Origin: RYN-425 sp035542755
GTDB lineage: Bacteria > Patescibacteriota > Saccharimonadia > Saccharimonadales > UBA10212
NCBI GenBank assembly: GCA_035542755.1
Contig: DATKKU010000009.1
Location: 1-39,959 of the forward strand
Length of the DNA stretch: 39,959 nucleotides
Reading direction: 5' to 3'
The notes below the pieces were generated by a model, which was not told the origin of the DNA, did not search any database, and was given only the letters and a program-made list of their open reading frames with translations. Numbering within the stretch: the first letter of the stretch is position 1; every line of letters starts with the position of its first letter. Position numbers and translations under genes: made by a program. Shown here piece after piece: positions 1-8,412 of the stretch.

Positions 1-1209
1 ATAGAAATTGACGCCGCCAGCAACCGCCGCATTGACGAAATCAGAGATCTGCGCGACAAGGTGCATATTACGCCAACCTCGGCCAAATATAAGGTGTACA
101 TTATTGACGAAGTGCACATGCTAACCCGCGAGGCTTTTAACGCTCTGCTAAAGACCTTAGAAGAGCCGCCGCAGCACGTAATATTTATCTTAGCCACCAC
201 CGAGTCGCACAAACTACCCGACACAATTGTTAGCCGCACCCAGCGCTATAACTTTAAGGCTATGTCTGCTGAAGTTACCTATACCCAGCTGGCAAGTATT
301 GCCAAAAAAGAGAAGATGAAGGCCGACGAGCCGGCGCTGCGCCTGCTGGCCGAGTTCGGCGACGGCAGTATGCGCGATAGCATTAGTTTGCTGGACCAAC
401 TGGGCTCCGGCGGCCAGCACGTGACCGAGGCCGTGGTGCGCGAGCAGCTGGGCCTGCCGGAAGATAAAATGATAACTGCTCTTTTAAAGGCCACGGACGA
501 GGGCAGGTCAAAAGACATCTTAAATCTAGTGGACAAACTGCGGGCTGAAGCTTCGGACCCGGTCAACGTAGCTAAATTACTTGCTAAATCACTGCGCCAG
601 GCTGCTTCTAACGACCAGGACTACTCTGTGGACCTGCTGCGAGACCTACTGGAGGTTAGCTCTAGCTCTAAGCCCTTTGACACGCTGGAAATAGCTCTCC
701 TGGAGGCGGCATCGCAGATTGAGTCAGATAACCCTGTTCAGCCTCAGCCCGAGGTTGTTGAAGAAATAGTAACAGAAACTGAAGAGCCAGAACCAGAAGA
801 GGTTGCCGAAGCTGAGCCACAGCCCCAAAGGCAAAAAGCCGTAACTAAGGCAGGCAACTTTGATTTATCAATGTGGGACGATGTGCTAACAGTTGTTAAA
901 CGCCAAGCTCCATCGCTATATACAGCGCTGCGCCTAGCGGTGCCGACGCTGGACGGCACAAGCCTAACCCTAGCCTTTGAGTTTGCACTGCATCAAAAAA
1001 AGCTAGACCAGGCCAAGCAAAAAGACGTAGTCGCCGCGGCTATAGAGGAAATATCCGGCGCCAAGCTTTTAATCACATGCATAGTGGATAAAACCCAGGC
1101 TCGCTCTAACAGTAGTGAGTCGGCCAGTTTATACACGGCCGATAAGCCCGACGAGCAACTTGAAACCATAAACAATATTTTCGGCTCGGCTGAAGTGTTA
1201 GAATCCTAA
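1..1209 (+). CDS. dnaX: DNA polymerase III subunit gamma/tau, 5'-truncated by window edge
   Basis: Clamp-loader ATPase of the replisome. The reading frame is open from base 1 and begins within the conserved stretch IEIDAASNRRIDEIRDLRD, so the true start and the Walker A motif lie upstream of the window. Visible are the Walker B/DEAH-like motif YIIDEVHML, the trailing EALLKTLEEPP-like block (FNALLKTLEEPPQH), sensor 1 (FILATTE) and the SRC-like region (SRTQRYNF). The middle part matches clamp-loader domain III, and after a Glu/Pro-rich linker (about residues 245-280 of the visible protein) comes a tau-like C-terminal domain. dnaB follows after 17 bases, so the two are probably cotranscribed. 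dnaX-ybaB-recR is a classic bacterial neighbourhood; here dnaB and a membrane protein sit between dnaX and ybaB. Confidence in the family is very high. Confidence 0.96.
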   Translation: MEIDAASNRRIDEIRDLRDKVHITPTSAKYKVYIIDEVHMLTREAFNALLKTLEEPPQHVIFILATTESHKLPDTIVSRTQRYNFKAMSAEVTYTQLASIAKKEKMKADEPALRLLAEFGDGSMRDSISLLDQLGSGGQHVTEAVVREQLGLPEDKMITALLKATDEGRSKDILNLVDKLRAEASDPVNVAKLLAKSLRQAASNDQDYSVDLLRDLLEVSSSSKPFDTLEIALLEAASQIESDNPVQPQPEVVEEIVTETEEPEPEEVAEAEPQPQRQKAVTKAGNFDLSMWDDVLTVVKRQAPSLYTALRLAVPTLDGTSLTLAFEFALHQKKLDQAKQKDVVAAAIEEISGAKLLITCIVDKTQARSNSSESASLYTADKPDEQLETINNIFGSAEVLES

Positions 1210-1226
1210 GGGTAGAGGGGTAGTTT

Positions 1227-2594
1227 ATGGACGACGTTATTGCAAAGGCTAGTACACAGCCTCAGAATCTAGATGTAGAAGCCAGTTTGCTGGGCGGCCT
1301 ACTGATAGATTCTGATGGATTTTTAAAGATTAGCGACATAATTGAGGCCGACGATTTTTTTGACCAGCGCCACCGAGTAATCTTTGCTGGCATGCGCACC
1401 ATTTATAACAAGCGAAGCCCGCTTGATATTTTAACTCTAAGCGAGCAGCTAAAAAGTTCCAAGCAGCTGGATTCGGTAGGCGGCGCCAGCTACTTGACCG
1501 AACTTACTAACACTGTGCCGACCGCCGCTCACATTGAGCAGTACGCTGAAATTGTAGCCGACAAGGCCATCCGCCGCCGCCTAATTTCGGCCTCGCAGGA
1601 CATCGCGGCAGTAGGGTTTGACGAAAAAAAAAGCGTGCAGGAACTGATTGAGGAAGCCGAAACCAGGTTATTTGAAGTCAGTAATCGCCACGTCAAGCAA
1701 GATATTACCAGCCTGGAGTCAATCCTGGGCGAAAGTTTTGACCGCATTGACGATTTGCACCGCAATAAAGGCGGCCTGCGCGGTATCCCGACTGGTTTAA
1801 ATGACGTAGACAAGGCCCTAGCCGGCCTGCAGCGCTCGGACCTGGTCGTCATTGCCGCCCGCCCATCCATGGGTAAAACGGCTTTGATGCTCAATATGTC
1901 GCTGGATATTGCTACAAAGGCCAAGCAGGGCGCGGTGCTGTACTTTAGCCTGGAGATGAGCAAAGAACAGCTAGTAGACCGCCTACTGGCCGCCGAGGCC
2001 GGCGTAGACGCCTGGAAGCTTAGGACTGGCGAGAATATGACCGACAAAGACTTTGAGCGCTTGAGCGCCGCTATGGGCCAGCTGGCCGAGGCACCAATCT
2101 TTATAGACGATACTTCCGGCATAACCGTCAGTGACATGCGCACCAAGGCCCGCCGCCTACATCACCAGCACCCGCTAGCTGTAATTATGGTGGACTACTT
2201 GCAGTTGATGAGCGGCGGCTCGCGCTTTGCGTCGGTTGCCAACCGCGTGCAGGAAATTTCTGAAATTAGCCGCAGCCTTAAAATATTGGCTCGCGAACTA
2301 AACGTACCAGTAGTGGCCGCCAGCCAGCTAAGCCGCTCAGTAGAAAACCGCAGCCCGCAAATCCCGCAACTGGCAGACCTGCGCGAGTCTGGTTCTATTG
2401 AACAAGACGCCGACGTCGTAGCCTTTTTGTACCGTGAAGAATACTATAACCCCGAAACCGACAAGCAAAACATTACCGACATATTAATAAAAAAACACCG
2501 CAATGGCCCAACTAAAAATATAGAAGTTTACTTTGACCGCGACCGCCAGCGCTTCCGCGACCTGGATACCAAGCACGACCAGCCATTTGAGTAA
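1227..2594 (+). CDS. dnaB: Replicative DNA helicase DnaB
   Basis: Hexameric 5'-3' helicase that unwinds DNA ahead of the replisome. At 455 residues it has the usual family length. The N-terminal domain opens with the characteristic PQNLDVEASLLGGLL block (residues 12-26). The RecA-like C-terminal domain carries Walker A (ARPSMGKTAL, residues 211-220), the FSLEMS motif, Walker B (IMVDYLQLM) and the Arg-containing LADLRESGSIEQDAD motif. No intein is present at the Walker A or other usual insertion sites. The ATG follows a GGTAGAGGGG-type purine-rich stretch 17 bases after dnaX, consistent with coexpression of the two replisome genes. Confidence 0.97.
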   Translation: MDDVIAKASTQPQNLDVEASLLGGLLIDSDGFLKISDIIEADDFFDQRHRVIFAGMRTIYNKRSPLDILTLSEQLKSSKQLDSVGGASYLTELTNTVPTAAHIEQYAEIVADKAIRRRLISASQDIAAVGFDEKKSVQELIEEAETRLFEVSNRHVKQDITSLESILGESFDRIDDLHRNKGGLRGIPTGLNDVDKALAGLQRSDLVVIAARPSMGKTALMLNMSLDIATKAKQGAVLYFSLEMSKEQLVDRLLAAEAGVDAWKLRTGENMTDKDFERLSAAMGQLAEAPIFIDDTSGITVSDMRTKARRLHHQHPLAVIMVDYLQLMSGGSRFASVANRVQEISEISRSLKILARELNVPVVAASQLSRSVENRSPQIPQLADLRESGSIEQDADVVAFLYREEYYNPETDKQNITDILIKKHRNGPTKNIEVYFDRDRQRFRDLDTKHDQPFE

Positions 2595-2598
2595 ATTT

Positions 2599-2607
2599 TG
2601 TTATACT
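2599..2607 (+). promoter_or_regulatory. Extended -10 promoter abutting the start at 2616
   Basis: TG at 2599-2600, one base, then TATACT at 2602-2607. Only 8 bases separate the hexamer from the ATG at 2616, and there is no Shine-Dalgarno sequence, so the transcript would be leaderless or nearly so. It overlaps the end of dnaB. Seen in sequence; promoter activity is inferred. Confidence 0.55.
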
Positions 2608-2615
2608 TAACCAAT

Positions 2616-3797
2616 ATGTTAGCCCGCCTTAGGCCTGATTTTTCGTGGAGACCGACGCGCACTTTAGTAGTCTACTCAAGTGTTTGGGTAGCTGTTGCGA
2701 TACTGTTTTTGTGGTCACTGGGCACGCAGCCGGCCGGTTTAAGTCCCGCAGAACTAGTTACCAAGCAAACCAGTAATTTAACAGCGCTGGGCAATAATGT
2801 ATTTTATGCCCCATGGAGGTTGATGCAGGACCTCTTTTTACACATAAATCCTCATTCTTCGTTTTTAATGCGCCTGCCATCGGTAATTTTTGGCCTGTCG
2901 TTTCTAGCCGTATTTTATTGGCTGCTGGCCGGATGGCTGGGCAAACCGATTGCCATTTTAAGCACCGCGCTGCTGGGCGTTACGCCGCTTTATCTGCTTC
3001 TGTCACGAGACGGCACGCCGCGGGTGCTCAATATGTCGCTGCTGGCGCTGGTTGGCGGCTATGTTTGGATTACTCGTTCAAAAGGCAGCGCTAGAGCTTG
3101 GATTGGCTTTGGCCTGGCGATAGTACTTTGTCTATACGTGCCGGGGCTAATTTGGTTTCTGCTAATTGGGGCGGCTATGAAACGCCGGTCAATTGCCGCA
3201 GCACTAAGAAACGGCACCGCAAGACCGGGAAGTATTTTTTTGGCTTGCCTGCTTATCTTGCTTTTGCCGATAGTAATTACGCTGGTGCGAGAACCGCGCC
3301 TGGTGCGGGCCTACTTATTGATTCCGACACACTTTGGCGAGCCATTGCAGCAGCTAAAGAACTTTGGCTGGATGATTTGGTCATTATTTATTCAAACCGG
3401 CCAGCACGAAACCTTAATACTGGGCAGGTTGCCAATCCTTGATGCTGCCCAAATAGGGTTGATGGTCTTTGGCGGTTACGTTATGTGGACGCGTTTGAAG
3501 TCGCCGCTTTATTGGCTTATCGGAACGGTACTGCTTAGCTGCCTGCTGGCTGGTCTCAATAATAATTTTTATCTACTGGCCATAAGTTTGCCATTTTTGG
3601 CGATTTTGGTCGCTATGGGACTTAGATATTTGTTTATTGAGTGGGTGCACATTTTTCCGCGTAATCCGCTGCCACGCTACTTTGCCATCACCCTGATGGC
3701 TGCCGTTGTCTTAATTCATGTGTTTTACGGCGTCCGCTATGGTCTGGCGGCCTGGCCGCATAGTTTGGCCGTAAATCATCTGTACGTGTTAAAATAA
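2616..3797 (+). CDS. Polytopic membrane protein, GT-C/PMT-type glycosyltransferase-like
   Basis: A hydrophobic protein of 393 residues with about ten membrane segments. The pattern of a first helix (VVYSSVWVAVAILFLWSLG), a sizeable extracytoplasmic loop, then the HINPHSSFLMRLPSVIFGLS region followed by helices resembles the ArnT/PMT_2 family of lipid-linked-sugar glycosyltransferases. In those the RLPSxxxG block after the first loop is typical. An acidic pair expected in the first loop is not clear (only LSPAEL is seen), so catalysis is uncertain. The ATG at 2616 is preferred over an upstream TTG at 2598 because a -10 box lies just before it. Located between dnaB and ybaB, with no functional link obvious. 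Confidence 0.6.
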   Translation: MLARLRPDFSWRPTRTLVVYSSVWVAVAILFLWSLGTQPAGLSPAELVTKQTSNLTALGNNVFYAPWRLMQDLFLHINPHSSFLMRLPSVIFGLSFLAVFYWLLAGWLGKPIAILSTALLGVTPLYLLLSRDGTPRVLNMSLLALVGGYVWITRSKGSARAWIGFGLAIVLCLYVPGLIWFLLIGAAMKRRSIAAALRNGTARPGSIFLACLLILLLPIVITLVREPRLVRAYLLIPTHFGEPLQQLKNFGWMIWSLFIQTGQHETLILGRLPILDAAQIGLMVFGGYVMWTRLKSPLYWLIGTVLLSCLLAGLNNNFYLLAISLPFLAILVAMGLRYLFIEWVHIFPRNPLPRYFAITLMAAVVLIHVFYGVRYGLAAWPHSLAVNHLYVLK

Positions 3798-3818
3798 ACA
3801 GATAAAGAAGGACTAAAT

Positions 3819-4115
3819 ATGGCTAATAAAATGGACCAGGCCAAGCTATTGATGAAGGCCCGCAAACTTCAAAAAGAGCTGGCCAACGAAATAATTTCGG
3901 TTGAGGCCGGCGAAGGGGCAGTCAGGATTGAGATTACCGGCGAGCAAAAAATTAAGAAAATTCACATTGATCCCGACTTAATAGATCTAGACGACATTGG
4001 CGAGCTGGAACTGTGGATTGAAAAAGCCGTCCGCGAAGCTATCAATCAAAGTCAGCAGCTAGCCGCTGAAAAAATGCAGCCAATGATGGGTATGCTGGGC
4101 AACCTGGGTCTTTAG
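3819..4115 (+). CDS. ybaB: Nucleoid-associated protein YbaB/EbfC
   Basis: Small DNA-binding dimer of 98 residues, normal for the family. The family pattern is visible: an N-terminal helix rich in Met/Lys/Gln (MDQAKLLMKARKLQKELAN), then EAGEGAVRIEITGEQKIKKIHIDP, and a C-terminal helix ending in QMPMMGMLGNLGL-like residues (KMQPMMGMLGNLGL). An AAGGA Shine-Dalgarno sequence precedes the ATG. Its place just before recR is the standard bacterial arrangement and strongly supports the call. Confidence 0.93.
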   Translation: MANKMDQAKLLMKARKLQKELANEIISVEAGEGAVRIEITGEQKIKKIHIDPDLIDLDDIGELELWIEKAVREAINQSQQLAAEKMQPMMGMLGNLGL

Positions 4116-4138
4116 CTTGTTGATAAGAGGGTAAACTT

Positions 4139-4750
4139 TTGAGTTCTATAATTCCAAAACCGCTAGCCGAGTTGATTGAGGCCTTTGGCCAACTGCCAGG
4201 CGTGGGTCCAAGAACGGCCGAACGCTATGCTTACTATTTGCTCAAAGCCGACCCGTCTAAGTCGGCTATCCTGGCCGAAGCCGCTGCCAACCTGCACGAA
4301 CAAATTTCTACCTGCCCAAAAACTTTTGCCCTGATTGAAGCCGGTCAAAAATATAGCTCGCTTTATACCGACCCCAGACGCAACAAGCAGGTGGTGGCCG
4401 TTGTAGCTGATGCCTTTGATATTGTGGCTCTGGAAAAGACCAATAGCTATAACGGTACTTATCATGTGCTGGGCGGACTACTGTCGCCCATTGACGGCGT
4501 AGGACCCGACCAGCTGCGGGTAAAAGAACTTATGAAGCGAGTTGACGACGATGGGGTTGAGGAACTAATTTTGGCCACCAATGCCAGCGTTGAAGGCGAA
4601 AGTACCGCCCTTTTAATCACTCAACGCCTAGGCAAACGCCCAGTTAAACTAACGCGGCTGGCTCGCGGCTTGCCGGTGGGTGTGGATTTGGAGTACGCTG
4701 ACCAAATTACTCTTACTCGTGCCCTTGAGGGCCGCCAAGCCCTCATCTAG
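4139..4750 (+). CDS. recR: Recombination mediator RecR, zinc finger degenerate
   Basis: RecR acts with RecO/RecF in loading RecA at gaps. The 203-residue length is normal. The N-terminal helix-hairpin-helix (LPGVGPRTAERYAYYLL, residues 19-35) and the C-terminal Toprim domain (VVAVVADAFDIVALEKT, YHVLGGLLSPIDGVGPDQL, ATNASVEGESTA) are well conserved. The four-cysteine zinc finger between them is not: only C59 remains (STCPKTFALIEAGQKYSSLY), and the other three cysteine positions are replaced. The start is a TTG at 4139, supported by a GAGGG Shine-Dalgarno sequence about 7 bases upstream and by alignment with the usual RecR N-terminus. It lies 23 bases after ybaB, probably the same operon. Confidence 0.93.
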   Translation: MSSIIPKPLAELIEAFGQLPGVGPRTAERYAYYLLKADPSKSAILAEAAANLHEQISTCPKTFALIEAGQKYSSLYTDPRRNKQVVAVVADAFDIVALEKTNSYNGTYHVLGGLLSPIDGVGPDQLRVKELMKRVDDDGVEELILATNASVEGESTALLITQRLGKRPVKLTRLARGLPVGVDLEYADQITLTRALEGRQALI

Positions 4751-4932
4751 AAACTAGGACGGCCAAGGCCTGCCAACCAGCCAAGCTGGTTGCACCGCCC
4801 GGCCTATTAAGTAATCGCTTCGTTTTAAGTAATCGCTTCGTTGCCGGCTGCGGCGTTCACTCAACGTATCACCTATACGTCTTGCTCCACTCCTCGCCGG
4901 CGCCTTGCGCTTATCTTAATCCTAGTTCCTAG
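4747..4932 (+). repeat. Intergenic element bounded by 13-bp inverted repeats, with tandem 18-mer
   Basis: The gap between recR and the DHH gene starts with CTAGAAACTAGGA (4747-4759, overlapping the recR stop) and ends with TCCTAGTTCCTAG (4920-4932), which are inverted copies with one mismatch. Inside are a perfect 8-bp hairpin (CAACCAGC, loop CAA, GCTGGTTG, 4774-4792) and two perfect head-to-tail copies of TTAAGTAATCGCTTCGTT (4807-4842). I see no ORF. The hairpin could end recR transcription, but no T-run follows it. Confidence 0.6.
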
Positions 4933-4946
4933 ACAGGACTCTAAGG

Positions 4947-4955
4947 TGTTACAAT
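4947..4955 (+). promoter_or_regulatory. Extended -10 promoter for the DHH-cysS pair
   Basis: TG at 4947-4948, one base, TACAAT at 4950-4955, then 7 bases to the ATG at 4963. No Shine-Dalgarno sequence is present, so the message is predicted to be leaderless. Confidence 0.55.
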
Positions 4956-4962
4956 AAGCGCA

Positions 4963-5982
4963 ATGACAAATTATCCCGAAGCCGAGCAGATTAAATCTAT
5001 CTTAGATTCTGCTAACAAAATTGTGGTCGTCCAGGCCGACAATCCCGATGCCGACAGTCTGGCGAGTTCGCTGGCGCTAGAACACATTTTGGAAGAAATG
5101 GGCAAGCAGGTGTCGCTTTACTGCGGCGTAGATTTGCCGTCTTATTTAAAATATTTGCCCGGCTCTGACCGTGTGACGGCTGAGCTGCCAAGTGATTTTG
5201 ACGCCAGTATCATTGTTGATACCGGCAGCGACATGCTTCTGGAGCAACTCAATAAAACCAACACCAAGTCCTGGCTGGCTTCTAAGCCGGCGATTGTCAT
5301 AGACCACCATTCTACAGAGCCAACGATTACTTTTGCGACGGTAGTCTGTAACCATGAGGCCGCCGCAACAGGCGAAATATTATATGAACTGGCAGCCCAG
5401 CTAAGCTGGCCACTTAACCTAGAGGCTAAAGAACTTATCGCCATAGCAATTTTAAGTGACACGCTGGGCCTAACCAGCGAAGGCGCTAGTGCCCGCACCA
5501 TCCACATCATGGCCGAGCTGGTTGATAGCGGCGTTAGCCTGGCCAAAATTGAAAACGCCCGCCGCGAGACTATGCGCCGCGAACAAGAACTTATTCATTA
5601 CAAAGGCCAGCTCCTGCAGCGAGTAGAGTTTTACGGAGACGGCAAAATTGCCATGCTGACCATCCCTTGGGATGAAATTGAAAAATATAGCCCGCTATAT
5701 AACCCGCCGATGCTGGTCATAGACGATATGCGCATGACTAAGGGTACTGATGTCGCCATTTGCTTCAAGCTTTATCCGGACGGCAAAATTACAGCTAAAA
5801 TTCGCAGCAATTACGGCAAAGGCATTGCCGGCAAACTAGCCGAACATTTTGGCGGCGGCGGACACGCCTATGCCAGCGGCTTTAAAATAACCGACGGCCG
5901 AAAATTTGAAGATATTAAAAACGAAGTTATCAAGATAGCCAGCGAATTGCTAGCACAAGAGGGCCCCGATGAAGCTGTATAA
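4963..5982 (+). CDS. DHH/DHHA1 family phosphoesterase (NrnA-like)
   Basis: Predicted cytoplasmic phosphodiesterase acting on very short oligonucleotides, cyclic dinucleotide products or 3'-phosphoadenosine phosphate, as NrnA/RecJ-like proteins do. Residues 24-34 carry motif I (DNPDADSLAS); the family His before this motif is Ala here (QADNPD), a variant I believe occurs in some subfamilies. IVDTGSD (residues 84-90) and the signature VIDHHST (D114-H115-H116) supply further metal ligands. The C-terminal DHHA1 domain ends with FGGGGHAYASGFKI. Length 339 fits NrnA rather than RecJ. cysS starts 14 bases before the stop, so the two genes are translationally coupled. Confidence 0.88.
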   Translation: MTNYPEAEQIKSILDSANKIVVVQADNPDADSLASSLALEHILEEMGKQVSLYCGVDLPSYLKYLPGSDRVTAELPSDFDASIIVDTGSDMLLEQLNKTNTKSWLASKPAIVIDHHSTEPTITFATVVCNHEAAATGEILYELAAQLSWPLNLEAKELIAIAILSDTLGLTSEGASARTIHIMAELVDSGVSLAKIENARRETMRREQELIHYKGQLLQRVEFYGDGKIAMLTIPWDEIEKYSPLYNPPMLVIDDMRMTKGTDVAICFKLYPDGKITAKIRSNYGKGIAGKLAEHFGGGGHAYASGFKITDGRKFEDIKNEVIKIASELLAQEGPDEAV

Positions 5983-7339
5983 CACGCTGACCAAGCAAGT
6001 TGAGGACCTAGAGCCCCAAAACCCAGATGCCGTTACTATCTACACTTGTGGCCCGACTGTTTATGACTATCCGCATATTGGCAACTGGTTTACCTTTATC
6101 CGCTATGACCTGCTGGTCAGGACGCTGAAGGCTAGCGGCCTGCAAACCAAGTGGGTGCTCAACATTACTGATGTTGGGCATTTGGTTAGCGATGCCGATG
6201 AGGGCGAGGACAAGCTGGAAAAGGGTGCTAGACGCGAAGGCAAAACCGCCTGGGAAGTTGCCGAGTTTTATACTGATTATTTTCTAAAGGGCCTGGAGCG
6301 ACTAAACATTACTAAGCCTGATGAGCTGCCAAGAGCGACCGCTCACATAGACGGTCAGATAGATTTTATAAAACAACTTGAGGCCAAGGGCTTTACCTAT
6401 AGAATCAGTGACGGCATTTATTACGACACCAGCAAATTTTCAAAATATGCGAACTTTGCCCAGCTGGACTTAGATGAACAACAAAGTTCAGACCGGGTAG
6501 AACCAAATCCAGAAAAACGTAATCCATCAGACTTTGCGCTTTGGAAATTTAGCCCCAAAGACCATCAACGTGATATGGAATGGGACAGCCCATGGGGTAA
6601 AGGTTTCCCCGGATGGCACATAGAGTGCTCGGCCATGGTTAAAGCCTATTTTGGCGACACCGTGGACATACATTCTGGTGGCATAGACCACGTGCCGGTG
6701 CATCACACCAACGAAATTGCTCAGTCCGAGGCCGTTACTGGCAAACCGCTGGCCAATATTTGGATGCACACCAACCACATTTTGCTCAACGACCAAAAAA
6801 TTGCCAAAAGCGAAGGCAACGGAATTACGTTAGAAGATATTGAAGCTAAGGGTTACGGTTTGCAAGATTTTAGGCTATTGGTTCTGCAATCACACTACCG
6901 CACGCAGTCCACCTTTAGCTGGGAAGTATTGCAAGCCGCTAGCAACAGTCTTAGCAACTTATCTGCATGGGCCGACCTGCGCTTTCAGCCCTTCATCAAC
7001 CCATTACCTGAAGAGCAGGTGGAGGCGGCAAAAAAGACTATCTTAGGGGCCATGGTTGATGACGACATAAATAGCCCCGCTGCCCTTGCCGTGCTAAATG
7101 GGCTAGTAGATGAGGGCCGCCCGAGTTCGGAGCTGCTTTCTTATATAGACTCCTTGCTGGGCACACGGTTTGCAGAAAGTGACGATATTAGCGAATCACA
7201 AAAACAACTAATTAGTGACCGCGAGCAGGCTAGAGAAGCCGGCAATTGGCAAAAGGCCGACGAGCTACGTAAACAACTGGCAGAGCAGGGGATTGAAATC
7301 AACGACACCGAGCACGGGCCGATTTGGTACCGGACTTAG
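5969..7339 (+). CDS. cysS: Cysteinyl-tRNA synthetase
   Basis: Class I aminoacyl-tRNA synthetase that charges tRNA-Cys. The family HIGH motif appears as HIGN (residues 36-39), following the conserved CGPTVYDYPHIGN block. The KMSKS equivalent is KIAKS (residues 277-281). Zinc ligands are visible: C27, C220 (GWHIECSAM) and the HHTNE segment near residues 245-249. The C-terminal DALR region is short, as is common in bacterial CysS. At 456 residues it is normal length. It overlaps the DHH gene by 14 bases and converges on the minus-strand permease with a 4-base overlap at its stop. Confidence 0.97.
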   Translation: MKLYNTLTKQVEDLEPQNPDAVTIYTCGPTVYDYPHIGNWFTFIRYDLLVRTLKASGLQTKWVLNITDVGHLVSDADEGEDKLEKGARREGKTAWEVAEFYTDYFLKGLERLNITKPDELPRATAHIDGQIDFIKQLEAKGFTYRISDGIYYDTSKFSKYANFAQLDLDEQQSSDRVEPNPEKRNPSDFALWKFSPKDHQRDMEWDSPWGKGFPGWHIECSAMVKAYFGDTVDIHSGGIDHVPVHHTNEIAQSEAVTGKPLANIWMHTNHILLNDQKIAKSEGNGITLEDIEAKGYGLQDFRLLVLQSHYRTQSTFSWEVLQAASNSLSNLSAWADLRFQPFINPLPEEQVEAAKKTILGAMVDDDINSPAALAVLNGLVDEGRPSSELLSYIDSLLGTRFAESDDISESQKQLISDREQAREAGNWQKADELRKQLAEQGIEINDTEHGPIWYRT

Positions 7340-8403
7340 GCGTTTTTTAGCCCGCGTTTACTAATTTGGTCTTCTACCAAAATTTTAATGGCGTTGGCTG
7401 TTGGTATGGCAATAATTGCGCCCAGGAAACCGGCAAAACCAATTCCGATAATAGCGGCCATAAACACAATTAGCGGCGATATGTTAGTTAGCTTGGACTG
7501 AATTACCGGCTGGATGGTGTGGCTTTCTATAAAGAAGTAGACAACGAAGTAAATCAGCATTATTAAGGCCAGACTAGCCGAAGTACTTAGGCACACCAGC
7601 ACGACGATAATCGTAGAAATCGGGTTGCCAAATAGCGGAATCAATGCAAAAACCGCCACTATGCCGGCCATAGCTAGGGCGTTGACAGATGAATCGGTTA
7701 GATGCGAGGCAATCTCTAGCGCTGCAAAGGCAAACACCCCGGCGATTATGCCGAGTATTACCTGGCCGTTTACAAAACCAGTTACGCCCCTATACATCTG
7801 ATGGGCCAGGTCTTTGTCGTGGGCCCTTCGCCCGGCAGGCATTAACCCAAAGAATGAGTCCAGCAGTTTTGGACCCTCAACCAGCATCATGAAGGTCATA
7901 ATTACCACCACAATAATAGACACAAAGGCCTCGGCCACCCGCTTGCCGGTGTCAAAAACCGTGCTGCCATAGTTGGCGTAGTTGTTGGCAAAATCTTTGG
8001 CGCCAGTGGTAATTTTATCGTCCAGCTTATAGCGCCGAGCCAGACGGGCGTAGTGAGTATCTTGATTTTGAAAACTATCAACAATTTGCGGAACATCGGA
8101 TATAAATGTCCGGGTTTGGCGAATTAGCGGAGGCGTTACTAGCGCAAAAAACAGGGCAATAAGGGCGATAACCATTAAGTAAGCGGCAGCTGTGGCTCTA
8201 ACCCGGCTTTCTATCTTTAGCCGGCGCGACATAGAGCTAACCACTGGATTAAGCGCCAGGGCCAAAAAGAAAGAAGCGAATATAAGAGTCAACTCGTGCG
8301 TGACCCGGCCAATAAATTTATAAAGCAGTATAAAAACCACAACCCATAAAAAGGTGCGGATAATAGTGCGGTTGGTGATGTTGATGGTTTCTTTACCGCT
8401 CAT
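7336..8403 (-). CDS. AI-2E family transporter (permease)
   Basis: Integral membrane protein of 355 residues with about eight membrane segments. The layout is typical for the AI-2E/TqsA/YtvI family (PF01594): paired N-terminal helices with the FFLALALNPVV block, a long soluble loop (about residues 90-150), then the C-terminal core with ALIPLFGNPIST and ESHTIQPVIQSKLTNISPLIVF. The PxxG...P and HxxxPxxxS patterns in that core are the family signature. Substrates of these proteins are diverse and cannot be read from sequence. It begins 9 bases after the stop of the upstream glycosyltransferase gene, so the two are probably cotranscribed. A second paralogue lies at 23306-24364. Confidence 0.9.
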   Translation of the reverse strand: MSGKETINITNRTIIRTFLWVVVFILLYKFIGRVTHELTLIFASFFLALALNPVVSSMSRRLKIESRVRATAAAYLMVIALIALFFALVTPPLIRQTRTFISDVPQIVDSFQNQDTHYARLARRYKLDDKITTGAKDFANNYANYGSTVFDTGKRVAEAFVSIIVVVIMTFMMLVEGPKLLDSFFGLMPAGRRAHDKDLAHQMYRGVTGFVNGQVILGIIAGVFAFAALEIASHLTDSSVNALAMAGIVAVFALIPLFGNPISTIIVVLVCLSTSASLALIMLIYFVVYFFIESHTIQPVIQSKLTNISPLIVFMAAIIGIGFAGFLGAIIAIPTANAIKILVEDQISKRGLKNA

Positions 8404-8412
8404 CGCTTGAGC

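Noticed and set aside
1529..2146. Minus-strand open frame of 205 codons inside dnaB
   Set aside because: Ser/Arg/Ala-rich shadow of a strongly conserved helicase gene, with no start signals.
4807..4842. Two tandem 18-mers considered as a CRISPR array
   Set aside because: Only two copies, head to tail without spacers, and no cas gene nearby.
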